A DNA stretch of 32,069 nucleotides from Salinicola rhizosphaerae (GTDB taxonomy: Bacteria > Pseudomonadota > Gammaproteobacteria > Pseudomonadales > Halomonadaceae): positions 43,966 to 76,034 of the forward strand of contig NZ_BMZI01000006.1 of assembly GCF_014652715.1 (NCBI RefSeq), given 5' to 3'. Within the stretch, counting starts at the first letter, position 1, and each line of letters begins with the position of its first letter. Below, one piece after another: positions 6,710 to 14,691 of this stretch. Made by a program: the position numbers and the translations under genes. Under the pieces are notes generated by a model. That model did no database searches, was not told the origin of the DNA, and saw only the letters and a program-made list of their open reading frames with translations.

Positions 6710-7954
6710 CTAGCGCCGCAGTCCGAGGCGCTTGAACATCTCCCCTCGCGCCCGTTCGGTTGCCGCCGACATCGGCTGCGGTTCCGGCTCGGCCGGCTTG
6801 GGCGGCGACATCGCCACCACCGGCGCGGTAACGACCCGGTTCTGTTCGTCACCCGTCTCGGCCTGATCACGCCGCTTTTTGGCGACGCTGCGCCCGAAGT
6901 GGGTCAGCTGGAAATTGTCCGAGGCGGCACGCTTGGCCAGGGTGTGCAGGAAGCCCAGGGTGTTCTTGACCTTGCCGGCATCGACCCGCCCGGCGGCTTC
7001 GTCGATCACCGCTTGCTGCGTCTCAGTCGACAACCCCGTCAGCAGGAACGTGACCGATTCCCGCTCGTCGGCAGTCAGCTCGAGCGGCCAGCTCCAGACC
7101 AGCGAAGTGCCGTCCGGCTCACGCGCGGTGGTTTTACACACACTGTTTGTATAACTACGTACTGTAGGGCGAGATGCATCGGAAACTGCGTCGTAAGTGC
7201 CTGATTCACGCATGAGTTTCCGCTGGAAACTGGGATCTTCGGATTCCGAAAACTGTCCGAGTTTCCGCTGGAAACCGGGAGAATCCTGCTGAGTTTCCTC
7301 CGGGAACTGAGCATCTGATGACTGAGTTTCCGCTGGAAACTCTGCGCGCTTCTGCCGCTCCGCACGCTGGTCAATGACATCGAGCCGGGTCGGCAGTTCG
7401 AGCACACCACCCTCGGCCAGCTCATCGCGGACGAGTTGCGCCACCTCAGCGACATCACGGTTGTGATGACGGGTGCAACGGATGACGTACTCGATGTACT
7501 CGGCATCCAGTGACAGCGACTCGGCGGGTGCCAGCGGCTCGTCGTGCAGCACGTAGACGTTACCGATCATGCGTCCGTTATCGGTGTTCCGCGCTTTCAT
7601 ACCCAACGTCATCCAGCGGGTCAGCCTGAGGATCGCGATGACACGCGCCACGGTCTTGCGTGACGCCTTGCGGTTCGCACCGGAACGCAGCAACGGCTCC
7701 AGTTCGTCATAGGTTGGGAAAGCGGTGGTGCGGTCAGCATTCGAGAGCAGTCGGATCATCTGCCACCCAAGCACGTCGACCGCGCCCAGGCGTTGATCGA
7801 GTAGCAGGGCTCGGGGAACGGTTTCATGGGGATTGCCCATGAACAGCAGACCGTCGAGCGCATCCTCCTGACCGCTTGACGCCGAGGCGGCCTCGCCTCG
7901 GCGTTGAGTCATGGATGACGCGGCGCGCCCGATGAGCGCGTCAAAATGTTTCAT
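6710..7954 (-). CDS. STY4528-like pathogenicity-island replication protein
   Basis: A 414-aa protein in the position of the STY4528 family of island replication proteins. Residues about 55-160 (VLGWQMIRLLSNADRTTAFPTYDELEPLL, then KASRKTVARVIAILRLTRWM) read as a winged-helix DNA-binding domain like those of plasmid initiators. A low-complexity middle at residues 205-250 contains repeated FPAETQ, FPEETQ and FQRKL peptides, produced by palindromic DNA repeats. The C-terminal domain (ELTADERESVTFLLTGL onward) is helical, and the tail MFKRLGLRR is basic. ATG 7954 overlaps the TGA of the DUF2857 gene, with AGGGG 7 nt upstream; GTG 7957 is an alternative. A role in starting element replication is inferred from the family name and domain. 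Confidence 0.7.
   Translation of the reverse strand: MKHFDALIGRAASSMTQRRGEAASASSGQEDALDGLLFMGNPHETVPRALLLDQRLGAVDVLGWQMIRLLSNADRTTAFPTYDELEPLLRSGANRKASRKTVARVIAILRLTRWMTLGMKARNTDNGRMIGNVYVLHDEPLAPAESLSLDAEYIEYVIRCTRHHNRDVAEVAQLVRDELAEGGVLELPTRLDVIDQRAERQKRAEFPAETQSSDAQFPEETQQDSPGFQRKLGQFSESEDPSFQRKLMRESGTYDAVSDASRPTVRSYTNSVCKTTAREPDGTSLVWSWPLELTADERESVTFLLTGLSTETQQAVIDEAAGRVDAGKVKNTLGFLHTLAKRAASDNFQLTHFGRSVAKKRRDQAETGDEQNRVVTAPVVAMSPPKPAEPEPQPMSAATERARGEMFKRLGLRR
7215..7341. repeat. Four GTTTCC-NNN-GGAAAC palindromes inside a coding region
   Basis: Palindromes of the form AGTTTCC-N3-GGAAACT occur at 7215-7231, 7260-7276 (last base differs), 7292-7308 (one internal mismatch) and 7325-7341, spaced 45, 32 and 33 bp apart. 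They share the GTTTCC/GGAAAC core of the intergenic array at 5419-5841. Two are read in one frame (FPAET, FPEET) and two in another (FQRKL), so conservation follows DNA rather than protein. Confidence 0.8.
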
Positions 7955-8565
7955 CACGCCACCCCTTCACGCACCACGCCCTCGTCCTCGGCAGGCAGGC
8001 TTTGCTGTCGCGCCTGCTCCGGCTGGGTCCACTGCTTGATCAGGGTCCAGATCACCGCCAATGGCAGCGCGACCTCTTCAGCCAGTACCAGCATGCCGCG
8101 AATATCTTCCACGGCACCGGGACCGGACGGATCGTCAGAAATGGTCTGCCAGCGGTGGTACGCCTCGTGCTCTACCTTCTCTTCCGGCATGGGCAAGCGT
8201 CCCTGCCGGCTCGGTACGCCCAGCAGCGTGCGACGCGCCGAGCAGTCGTTCGGGGTCAGACCGAAGAAGGTAGACAGCATGTGCACGCTGGCCCCGTGTC
8301 GAATGCAGTGATCGACGAGCCCATCGCGATCCTGGTCGCGATCGACGCGGCGCAGCGCCGCTTTGAAGGTGTCGTGATCCAGCTCGAACCGGGCCACGCC
8401 CGGAAACTCGTGGATCAGGGACTCGATCTCGCTGGCCCGCAGCCGACTGAGACTCTGCAGCTCGTCGTCGCGGAAGCCCAGCGCGCGAGCGCGACGCATG
8501 TCGCCCTCACGAATCAGGATCAGCGCCTGGTTGAACAGCGCATGGTTGAGTTGCGGTGTCGCCAT
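7954..8565 (-). CDS. DUF2857 family element protein
   Basis: A 203-aa helical protein matching the DUF2857 gene that sits between parB and the STY4528-like gene in this island class. The N-terminal half (LNHALFNQALILIREGDMRRARALGF near residues 6-32) is a helical repeat. Residues about 90-115 (MLSTFFGLTPNDCSARRTLLG) resemble a helix-turn-helix. ATG 8565 overlaps the parB stop and the gene's own stop overlaps the next start, so it is translationally coupled on both sides. GTG 8568 is an alternative start. Function is unknown; a DNA-binding or regulatory role is inferred only from the helix-turn-helix-like segment. Confidence 0.75.
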   Translation of the reverse strand: MATPQLNHALFNQALILIREGDMRRARALGFRDDELQSLSRLRASEIESLIHEFPGVARFELDHDTFKAALRRVDRDQDRDGLVDHCIRHGASVHMLSTFFGLTPNDCSARRTLLGVPSRQGRLPMPEEKVEHEAYHRWQTISDDPSGPGAVEDIRGMLVLAEEVALPLAVIWTLIKQWTQPEQARQQSLPAEDEGVVREGVA

Positions 8566-10604
8566 CACGAATCCCCCTCTGCATTGAGCACGTCACGCAA
8601 CACCCGGATCAGCCGGGTCAGCCAGAACACACGAACAAAGAGACCGTCGGGCAGACGCACCTCGGTGTTGTCACCATGACTGCCCACCAGTTCTCCCAAT
8701 AGCGAGATGTCGCTCGGCATCACCGGATCGATGTTGCCCTCGAGACCGGCGAGCAGTTGCCAGACGAGCTGAGCACGACGGCTGGGGGCGCCTTCGAGGG
8801 GACCGAGTTCGTAACCGATACCGTCGCGCGCATTGAGGCGAATGACCTCGCTGGATCCGCTGGCCTCGACACCGGCCCAGCTGGCCAGCACCTGGACCAC
8901 CTCACCGATCTGCATGCGCAAATCCTGGGCGTTGCGACGCCAGGTCGGCACATGCCAGAGATCCGTGATCGGGGCGACACGGCCACCGTCCTGCAGCGGT
9001 ACGCTCTTGAGTGCCGCTGCCTCGAAGTCGATGGCCTCCTCGCCGTGCTCCTTCGCCTGCCAGTGACGCAGCTGGCGATGGCCTTCCGTCTCGTGATGGG
9101 GAGAGAGGGTCAGATCGGCGGCGATGGTCGCCTGCTCTTCGGCAGAGCGCGTCGGCTGCGGTGTGTGCTCCTGCAGCAGACCATCGGTGTCCAGCAGCCC
9201 ACCGGCGTTGTCGTTCCAGTCGTCATCGAAGCTGCCGCCCTGTGGGGCCACCGGTGTTCGCTGGGTCTGAGCCTCGAGTTCGGCGTTGCGCTGCTCGAGT
9301 TGCTCGAGCTGGGCGCGCATCTGTTTCATGGCGACCGACTCGCCTACCCCACCCGCCTCCGGCACACCGCGCGCCGGCGACGGTTCCTGCGTGGGATCGA
9401 GGTCGCTCTGGCCATCGCCGAAGGTCAGATCATCGGGGTCGAGTTCACCGTCGCCGCCGGTGGGTTCGCTACCGCCTCGAGAGGTTTTGGCGGTCGATGG
9501 CAGAGAGGAAGGATCCGACGACTTGCCGGACGACGAGCCACCCGGAGAAGTATCCGGTTTTGGCGGATAAAGGTGACGCTCCTGGGGATGATGCAGGCGT
9601 TCCAGTTCACTATCGACAGTGGTCCAGATATCCGCGCGCTCCTCGTCCGTTGCCGCCCGGGCATACTTGCGCACGGTGAACCAGTTCTTCCACGCCATGT
9701 CGATCGGGTTGAAGTGCAGCCCGGTGTGCTCGTTGAGCATGCCCTTCAAGCGATCTTCGACGATGTTCCAGCGAAACTCGGTCTGCCCCTCGTGATCCAG
9801 CTGGGCCATTTCCTCGTGCCATGCCAGCGCGAAATCGCCGTCGACGACGTTGTTGGCCCAGTGTTCGCCCTCGCCCAGGTCATCGGCATGTTCGATCCAA
9901 TAGTCGGCGCAGCGGGTCCAGCACTCGTCACAGAACTGGCGATAGGAGATCAGCTTCTCGATCTGTCCCTTGCCCATGCCGGCATCCAGCGTCAGCGGCA
10001 GGGTCGGCAGAAAATGCTCGATGGTGTAGAGCATTTTCGAGATATGGCTGTGGTTGATGGTGTAGCCCAGCCCCCGTAGCCGCTTGGTCAGCTCACGCTG
10101 GGAGATGGCCTCGCCAGCGTCCTCTTCGATCATGCGCTTGGCTTCAAAGATCCCTCGCGCCCGCTCGATCCAGCTCAGTTGCCCCCGGTTGTCGTTCTCG
10201 GCCAGGTGGCCGGCAAGCACGTTGATCTCGCCCTGCCACGGGATGAAATGGCAGTCCTGGTGATAGAAGGACTGATCGCCCGTCTCCTGATACAGCTCAT
10301 TGAGAATGGTCAGGCGAGTGTTGCCCCCATCGGAGATCATGTAGCGGTCATCGCCGGGACGCTGCGTGACGGTCAACTTCTGCTTGAGTCCGACTGCCTT
10401 GATCGACGCTTTGATCTCATTGAATTTGGGGTTGTGATGGGTTCTGGGGTTGCGATCGTAGGGACGCAGCTGATCCAGCGTGAGCGACATCGCCTGTTCG
10501 CGGGTCGGTGCCGGCAGCCGATCGGTGGGCTGGCTCCTGAGCGTCGGCCCCGGCTGGTTCAGCTTGGCCGTGATCTGATCGGGGGTAACGGATGGTTTAC
10601 TCAT
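8565..10604 (-). CDS. parB: ParB-family partition protein, large PFGI-1-class form (TIGR03764-like)
   Basis: A 679-aa protein, far longer than chromosomal ParB (about 290 aa), as in the ParB of this element class. The N-terminal ParB/Spo0J nuclease-like domain shows RPYDRNPRTHHN near residue 47, GGNTR at 93-97 and an ENDNRGQLSWIERARG segment, the CTP-binding motifs of the family. A helix-turn-helix lies at residues 168-195 (ISQRELTKRL to HSHISKML). The middle is low-complexity (GGSSSGKSSDPSSLPS), followed by a coiled coil near 430-460 (MKQMRAQLEQLEQRNAELEAQ) and a C-terminal domain of unknown role. ATG 10604 overlaps the upstream stop as ATGA, with GGAG 8 nt before. With ParA it should segregate or stabilise the excised element. 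Candidate binding sites are the palindromic repeats nearby. Confidence 0.88.
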   Translation of the reverse strand: MSKPSVTPDQITAKLNQPGPTLRSQPTDRLPAPTREQAMSLTLDQLRPYDRNPRTHHNPKFNEIKASIKAVGLKQKLTVTQRPGDDRYMISDGGNTRLTILNELYQETGDQSFYHQDCHFIPWQGEINVLAGHLAENDNRGQLSWIERARGIFEAKRMIEEDAGEAISQRELTKRLRGLGYTINHSHISKMLYTIEHFLPTLPLTLDAGMGKGQIEKLISYRQFCDECWTRCADYWIEHADDLGEGEHWANNVVDGDFALAWHEEMAQLDHEGQTEFRWNIVEDRLKGMLNEHTGLHFNPIDMAWKNWFTVRKYARAATDEERADIWTTVDSELERLHHPQERHLYPPKPDTSPGGSSSGKSSDPSSLPSTAKTSRGGSEPTGGDGELDPDDLTFGDGQSDLDPTQEPSPARGVPEAGGVGESVAMKQMRAQLEQLEQRNAELEAQTQRTPVAPQGGSFDDDWNDNAGGLLDTDGLLQEHTPQPTRSAEEQATIAADLTLSPHHETEGHRQLRHWQAKEHGEEAIDFEAAALKSVPLQDGGRVAPITDLWHVPTWRRNAQDLRMQIGEVVQVLASWAGVEASGSSEVIRLNARDGIGYELGPLEGAPSRRAQLVWQLLAGLEGNIDPVMPSDISLLGELVGSHGDNTEVRLPDGLFVRVFWLTRLIRVLRDVLNAEGDS

Positions 10605-11107
10605 GAGGTCCACTCCGGCTGCCGCGAGACGCAGCCATCAGAATCGAAAAAATGATTCAACTGCTGGTTGAGACGACCGATGCTCTGGGTCAACCCGTGC
10701 AGGCTCAGGTCACTGCGCGTCTGCGGCGGATGCTGCTGACACAGCACCTGCAGGCCACGACGCAGATCGAGCAGGTTGTCGTTGACGATCACCAGCAGCT
10801 CGAAATCGCTGAGGCCGAAATACTGGAGCTGTGCCCAGCGAAGGCTGTGGTGGGGCTCCATCTCGAGCCGACTGGCCTTGTCGCAGGCCATATGGAAGAC
10901 CAGCCAGGTATCGACGAGCAGCGAGCGCAGCGCATCGTTGCGCTTGTTGTGCGCCTGGGGATGCGAGGCGAACCAGGACTCCAGTGTCTCGACCCAGCCG
11001 GCGAAGGGATCGAGCAGTCCCAGGGCCAGACATTCCCGGCCCTGCAGATAGCGCTCCATGCCCCGGTCGGTCGCGACGCGTGTCGGAAACTTGACGATCT
11101 CAGCCAT
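10601..11107 (-). CDS. Hypothetical element protein (168 aa)
   Basis: Start ATG 11107 (MAEIVKFPTRVATDRG) is supported by AGGAG 7 nt upstream; the longer in-frame extension is not credible. It is a helical, soluble protein with an N-terminal amphipathic region, an MACDKASRLEMEPHHSLRWAQLQYFGLSDFELL centre and a C-terminal leucine-rich helix. It overlaps both neighbours (8 nt with the DUF2786 gene; 4 nt, ATGA, with parB), so it belongs to the partition operon. The position suggests a ParB partner or regulator. No family is recognised. Confidence 0.65.
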   Translation of the reverse strand: MAEIVKFPTRVATDRGMERYLQGRECLALGLLDPFAGWVETLESWFASHPQAHNKRNDALRSLLVDTWLVFHMACDKASRLEMEPHHSLRWAQLQYFGLSDFELLVIVNDNLLDLRRGLQVLCQQHPPQTRSDLSLHGLTQSIGRLNQQLNHFFDSDGCVSRQPEWTS

Positions 11108-11789
11108 GGGACAGCTCCTTGTATTGGTCGCGATCGACACCGCCATGCAGCCGCGCGTTACGACCAGCGGCGTACCCACGGGCCATTGCACGCTGATCGT
11201 CACGGCGTTGACCGCGGTCGATGGCCTCCATCGCCTCGAGCTGGGGATAGAAGCGCTGCTGGAAGTGCTCGATCGCGGCTACCGATGTCTTCGTCTTCTG
11301 AACCGGGACGATGTGCTCATACGCCCCGGCGACCCATGCCAGCGCATAGACGTCTGCCCGACGGATCTTGGTGACGCGCTTCGCGCGCTTGTGCATGCCG
11401 TTCAGGAACGCCTTGCGATCACTGATCAGCTGACGCTGCAGCACCTCGAAGGCATACGCCGCGATGCGTACCTGGCTCGCCTCGCCGAGGAAGGCGAAGT
11501 ACCCCTGCCAGCTCTCGAACGTAGGACGCGGTTCGTAGACCGTGGCGGTACCGAAGGCGGCATTGACCAGGCTGGCCAGATGATCGAGCCAGCGCGGCGG
11601 CTTGCGCCCGGCTGGCGACTTGACGGCCACACGGTCGATGGTCGATGCCGCGACATCGATCTCACTGACGCCGTACTCGTCCATCAGATGCTGCGCCTGA
11701 CGCAGGGCCGTTCCGGCCTCGTGCTCGTTGGCCGAGCGTGACAGCGCCAGGCAGCGCTCGATCTTGCGAAGGATGCGATCGGGAGTCAT
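11100..11789 (-). CDS. DUF2786 domain protein
   Basis: A 229-aa protein. The N-terminal 45 residues (ILRKIERCLALSRSANEHEA, then ALRQAQHLMDEYGV) are the DUF2786 signature, a short helical domain common in phage and mobile-element proteins. The rest (AAFGTATVYEPRP; GEASQVRIAAYAFEVLQRQL; ARGYAAGRNARLHG) matches the C-terminal domain that usually accompanies it. ATG 11789 overlaps the previous stop as ATGA, with AGGGGG 7 nt upstream. The biochemical role is unknown. It is a recurrent member of this island backbone between dnaB and parB. Confidence 0.85.
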   Translation of the reverse strand: MTPDRILRKIERCLALSRSANEHEAGTALRQAQHLMDEYGVSEIDVAASTIDRVAVKSPAGRKPPRWLDHLASLVNAAFGTATVYEPRPTFESWQGYFAFLGEASQVRIAAYAFEVLQRQLISDRKAFLNGMHKRAKRVTKIRRADVYALAWVAGAYEHIVPVQKTKTSVAAIEHFQQRFYPQLEAMEAIDRGQRRDDQRAMARGYAAGRNARLHGGVDRDQYKELSHG

Positions 11790-12016
11790 GCCTCGTCCCC
11801 CTCTTGACGCTGTAACCGGCGCAGCCGTGCCAGCACGTTCTTCTCAGCACGCGCGTCACTGGGTGAAAATCCGGTGAACACGGGCGGGCAGCCCGGCTTG
11901 ATGAAGCGAACGTGACCGCCTCGCGTACGCTCGACGTGCCAGCCGTGAGTCACGGCATAATGCACTACGCGCTTCAGGGCGCGGGTCGAGCAACGGATCG
12001 GGAGTGAGTCAGGCAT
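11786..12016 (-). CDS. HicA-like (YcfA family) small protein
   Basis: A 76-aa basic protein from ATG 12016, with GGAGG 6 nt upstream. The segment HGWHVERTRGGHVRFIKPGCPPVFTG has the HicA/YcfA fold pattern, with the histidine of GGHxRF in the position of the HicA catalytic histidine, followed by SDARAEKNVLARLRRL. HicA toxins are small dsRBD-like mRNA interferases usually paired with HicB; no HicB-like gene is adjacent. The neighbours are a coiled-coil protein and the DUF2786 protein, both coupled by overlaps. It may have been reused as an RNA- or DNA-binding factor. Toxicity is possible but unproven. Confidence 0.65.
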   Translation of the reverse strand: MPDSLPIRCSTRALKRVVHYAVTHGWHVERTRGGHVRFIKPGCPPVFTGFSPSDARAEKNVLARLRRLQRQEGDEA

Positions 12017-12212
12017 AGGGCACCTCCCCGATGAATTGGTCGGTGTGATCGAGCTGCTGACGAAACAGATCCAGTTGGCCTTCAAGCGACCGGATCAGTC
12101 GCTCTCGTTCACCTCGAAGCAGTCGACATTCGCGGTTGAGCCGCGCAAGTTCGTCGCGTTTTTCCGCGAGGCGAGTTTCGAGATGCAATAGTTCCTGGGC
12201 TGCACTGTTCAT
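12009..12212 (-). CDS. Small coiled-coil protein (67 aa)
   Basis: Starts at ATG 12212, overlapping the helicase stop as ATGA, with AGGAGG 7 nt upstream. Residues about 5-55 (LLHLETRLAEKRDEL; RLLRGERERLIRSLEGQ) form a strong heptad-like coiled coil rich in Leu, Arg and Glu. It ends 8 nt inside the HicA-like gene. A dimerising accessory protein is likely. Whether it acts as partner of the HicA-like protein or of the helicase cannot be told; it does not resemble HicB. Confidence 0.65.
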   Translation of the reverse strand: MNSAAQELLHLETRLAEKRDELARLNRECRLLRGERERLIRSLEGQLDLFRQQLDHTDQFIGEVPYA

Positions 12213-13618
12213 GACCGCCCCTCCTGTACCTGCTTCCACGCCAAAGACTCGAACCGGGTGCTCGAGCCCACGAACGTCAGATGCACCGTGCCGGTGGGAC
12301 CGTTGCGCTGCTTGCCGATGATCAGCTCGGCCAGCCCCTTGTTGTCGGGGTTATCGATGTTGTAGACCTCATCGCGGTAAACGAAGCCGATGACGTCGGC
12401 ATCCTGCTCGATCGCCCCGGAGTCACGCAGATCGGCCATGCAGGGCCGCTTGTTGGGGCGATTCTCGAGTGTGCGGTTGAGTTGCGAGAGCGCCACCACC
12501 GGGCAGTTGAGATCCTTGGCGGTGGCTTTGAGAATTCGCGAGATAGCGGAAATCTCGTTGTTGCGGTTCTCACAGCCCGGCTCCTCGAGCAGCTGCAGGT
12601 AGTCGATGAGGATGAGTGCCGGTTTGCCATGGCGGCGCATCAGCCGACGGGCACGAGACTTGAGTGAGGTTGCGGAGAGCCCGCTGGAGTCGTCCACGAA
12701 CAGGCGCTCTTCGAAGCCGAGTATGCGATTCGTGGCGGAGGTCAGCTTCTCCCAGCCCCCATCGTCGAGCTGCCCTGAGCGCAGCGTGCTCAGATCCAGC
12801 CGCCCCATGCTTGCCATCAGGCGCAGCATCAGCTGCTCCTCGGGCATCTCGAGCGAGAAGACGAAGATCGGGGCGGTGGCTAACTCAGTGCGGCCCGTCG
12901 TGGCAACCAATGCATTCTCGACGAGGTTCATCCCCAGCGTGGTCTTGCCCATCGACGGGCGGCCGGCGAGGACGATCAGATCGGAGTCCTGCCAACCGCA
13001 GGTGAGCGCATCGAGATCCTGGTAGCCGGTCGGCGTGCCAGTAATGCCGTCCTTGGCGTTGAAGGCGCGATCGATGGTATCGATCGCTGCCGTCAGTGCC
13101 GGACGTATGCCGGTTTCCTTGCCCTGCCGATTTTCGGCCAGCTCGAACAGTTGCCGCTCGGTGGCTTCGATCAGCGCCTGACTGAGCTGCTGCCCATCCA
13201 GCGCCCGCTGACTGAGATCGCGGCCCATGTTGGCCAGTTGCCGGCGACGCTGATGCTCGCGAACGATGCCGGCATAGGCGACTACATTGGTTGCCGACGG
13301 TGTGTGACGGGCCAGCTCGGCCAGATAGGACAAACCGCCACAGGTCTCGAGATTCCCATCGCGCTCCAGAACTTCGGAGAGCGTCACCACATCCAGTGGC
13401 TTCTCATCATGGGATAGCGCTTCCATCGCCTTGAAGATCAGCCGGTGCGGGTACTGATAAAATGCGCCGGCATCGACGATTTCGCAGATGTCATCCCACT
13501 TGGTGTTATCGAGCATCAACGCGCCCAGCGTGGACTGCTCGGCCTCGATGCTATGCGGTGGCAGAAGCCCCATGGCCTCGGCTTCGGCGGATGCCGGGGA
13601 TGCGGCTTCAATGGACAT
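12209..13618 (-). CDS. dnaB: Replicative DNA helicase, DnaB type
   Basis: A 469-aa hexameric 5'-3' helicase. N-terminal DnaB domain (PPHSIEAEQSTLGALMLD), linker helix, then a RecA-like C-terminal domain with Walker A AGRPSMGKTT (residues 218-227), Walker B LILIDYLQLL (D339) and SQLNRTLENRPNKRP near the end. ATG 13618 gives the usual family length; the longer 568-aa reading only covers antisense sequence of parA. It overlaps parA by 11 nt. Known: a dnaB copy beside parA is typical of this island class and supports element replication after excision. It is separate from the host dnaB, which is not in this window. Confidence 0.95.
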   Translation of the reverse strand: MSIEAASPASAEAEAMGLLPPHSIEAEQSTLGALMLDNTKWDDICEIVDAGAFYQYPHRLIFKAMEALSHDEKPLDVVTLSEVLERDGNLETCGGLSYLAELARHTPSATNVVAYAGIVREHQRRRQLANMGRDLSQRALDGQQLSQALIEATERQLFELAENRQGKETGIRPALTAAIDTIDRAFNAKDGITGTPTGYQDLDALTCGWQDSDLIVLAGRPSMGKTTLGMNLVENALVATTGRTELATAPIFVFSLEMPEEQLMLRLMASMGRLDLSTLRSGQLDDGGWEKLTSATNRILGFEERLFVDDSSGLSATSLKSRARRLMRRHGKPALILIDYLQLLEEPGCENRNNEISAISRILKATAKDLNCPVVALSQLNRTLENRPNKRPCMADLRDSGAIEQDADVIGFVYRDEVYNIDNPDNKGLAELIIGKQRNGPTGTVHLTFVGSSTRFESLAWKQVQEGRS

Positions 13619-14498
13619 GACCCACCCCCGATTTTCCGGTGCCAGATTTACCGCTCGGTGCATTGGTGCCCACCGCACGGATGGCGTCGGCCCACTCGGG
13701 ATAGAGATCGATGGCCACGGCCTTGAGCTGGTCAGCACAAGCCGGTGCCTTGCGGCTGGACGGCTTGCGCGGCTCGACCCGGTGAACGGGCAAGCCCTGC
13801 AGCGCTGCCACACGATAGGACGAGAGATTGACCAGCGGCGTCTCGAGCACACTAATGCCGTGATCTTCGACCTCGGCATACATGGTACGAATGCTGTCGG
13901 CAATGTCACGGGCATCGCGCAGATGATCGGTCATCTTGTTGAGCAGGATGGAGACCGGCGGCACCTCGAAACGGGTATAGCGTGCCAGCTCGCGCAGTTC
14001 GTTAAGCATGCCCTGAGTGCCACGCACGAATTCGCGGGCGGTGAGCAGTTCGGGAACGATGGGAGAGATCAGCCGATCGGCGGCCATAACGGCCATCTCG
14101 AGAATCACCGAGCGCGCGCCCTGGGTATCGATCAGGATGGCGTCATAGCGATCGGCGAAGCGATCGAGCAGGTCGATCAGCCGGAAGCGACCATTCGGGG
14201 CATTGAGCAGTAACTGCTGCAACTGATTCCGATAGTCGTTCGAGACAATGATGTCGAGATTGAGGATAGCGGTGTGAGAGATGATCTGGTCTAGGTCGAC
14301 CAGCTCTGTCGCAAGCAGCTCATACACCCCACCAGGGGCAGGCTGAGACAGCTCATAGTAGGAAGAGAGGGTTGGCTGGGAGTCGAGGTCTATGAGGAGG
14401 ACTCGTAGACCGGCGTCTGCCAGGAGGCCGCCCAAATTGGCTGTCGTGGTAGTTTTTCCGACGCCACCCTTGGAGCAAACCGTTGCTGAAACACGCAT
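13608..14498 (-). CDS. parA: ParA/Soj-type partition ATPase
   Basis: A 296-aa deviant Walker-type ATPase: KGGVGKTTTT at residues 10-19 and LLIDLDSQPTL (D37, D39), as in ParA/Soj/MinD. It works with ParB to segregate the circular element; in related islands the parA homologue (soj) is needed for maintenance of the excised form. The start ATG has GAGG 7 nt upstream. It is the first gene of the operon and is nearest the tRNA attachment side. A 13-bp palindrome in its upstream region may serve autoregulation. Confidence 0.93.
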   Translation of the reverse strand: MRVSATVCSKGGVGKTTTTANLGGLLADAGLRVLLIDLDSQPTLSSYYELSQPAPGGVYELLATELVDLDQIISHTAILNLDIIVSNDYRNQLQQLLLNAPNGRFRLIDLLDRFADRYDAILIDTQGARSVILEMAVMAADRLISPIVPELLTAREFVRGTQGMLNELRELARYTRFEVPPVSILLNKMTDHLRDARDIADSIRTMYAEVEDHGISVLETPLVNLSSYRVAALQGLPVHRVEPRKPSSRKAPACADQLKAVAIDLYPEWADAIRAVGTNAPSGKSGTGKSGVGHVH

Positions 14499-14531
14499 AA
14501 CTGCACCTCATCCAGTGGTAATTGGAATGAG

Positions 14532-14544
14532 TGCAGAGACTGCA
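14532..14544. promoter_or_regulatory. 13-bp palindrome upstream of parA
   Basis: TGCAG (14532-14536) and CTGCA (14540-14544) flank AGA, 34 bp before the parA start. The 78-nt gap between parA and the tRNA (14499-14576) must hold the promoter of the long operon and the attachment junction. An A/T-rich stretch (14554-14565) lies nearer the tRNA. ParA or another element regulator could bind the palindrome; this is inferred from position only. Confidence 0.35.
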
Positions 14545-14576
14545 ACTACTGGCTAAAATTTTTGGCTTTCGCTAGC

Positions 14577-14652
14577 TGGCTCCCTGAGCAGGACTCGAAC
14601 CTGCGACCCAGCGATTAACAGTCGCTTGCTCTACCAACTGAGCTATCAGGGA
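14577..14652 (-). tRNA. tRNA-Asn (GUU), element-proximal copy
   Basis: The complement folds as a cloverleaf with acceptor stem TCCCTGA/TCAGGGA, anticodon loop CTGTTAA (anticodon GTT), T-loop GGTTCGAGTCC and encoded CCA. It differs from the two following copies in the acceptor, anticodon and T stems, always with compensating changes. Its 3' end faces the element and is the likely attachment site. Confidence 0.95.
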
Positions 14653-14691
14653 TCGATATGAGATGAGAAGCTCTCGATACGATGACAGCGA

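Larger units (their letters stand above)
1..14579. mobile_element. Partial integrative conjugative element / genomic island, PFGI-1/SPI-7/ICEclc-like replication-partition end
   Basis: Seen: an unbroken minus-strand block with a ParA ATPase, DnaB-type helicase, DUF2786 protein, large ParB, DUF2857 protein, STY4528-like protein, TIGR03761-type protein, DUF3158-like protein, SSB and topoisomerase III, ending at the 3' end of a tRNA-Asn gene. Known: this set and order is the conserved end of the PFGI-1/SPI-7/ICEclc class, where parA lies next to the tRNA attachment site. Inferred: 14577-14600 holds one attachment site, and the element continues beyond position 1. The integrase, relaxase and mating-pair genes and the second attachment site are not visible, so mobility cannot be judged here. 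A defective island is equally possible. Confidence 0.85.

Noticed and set aside
13619..13915. N-terminal extension of the DnaB-type helicase to 568 aa
   Set aside because: The added 99 residues are antisense to parA, are low-complexity Arg/Ser/Pro, and do not belong to the DnaB fold.
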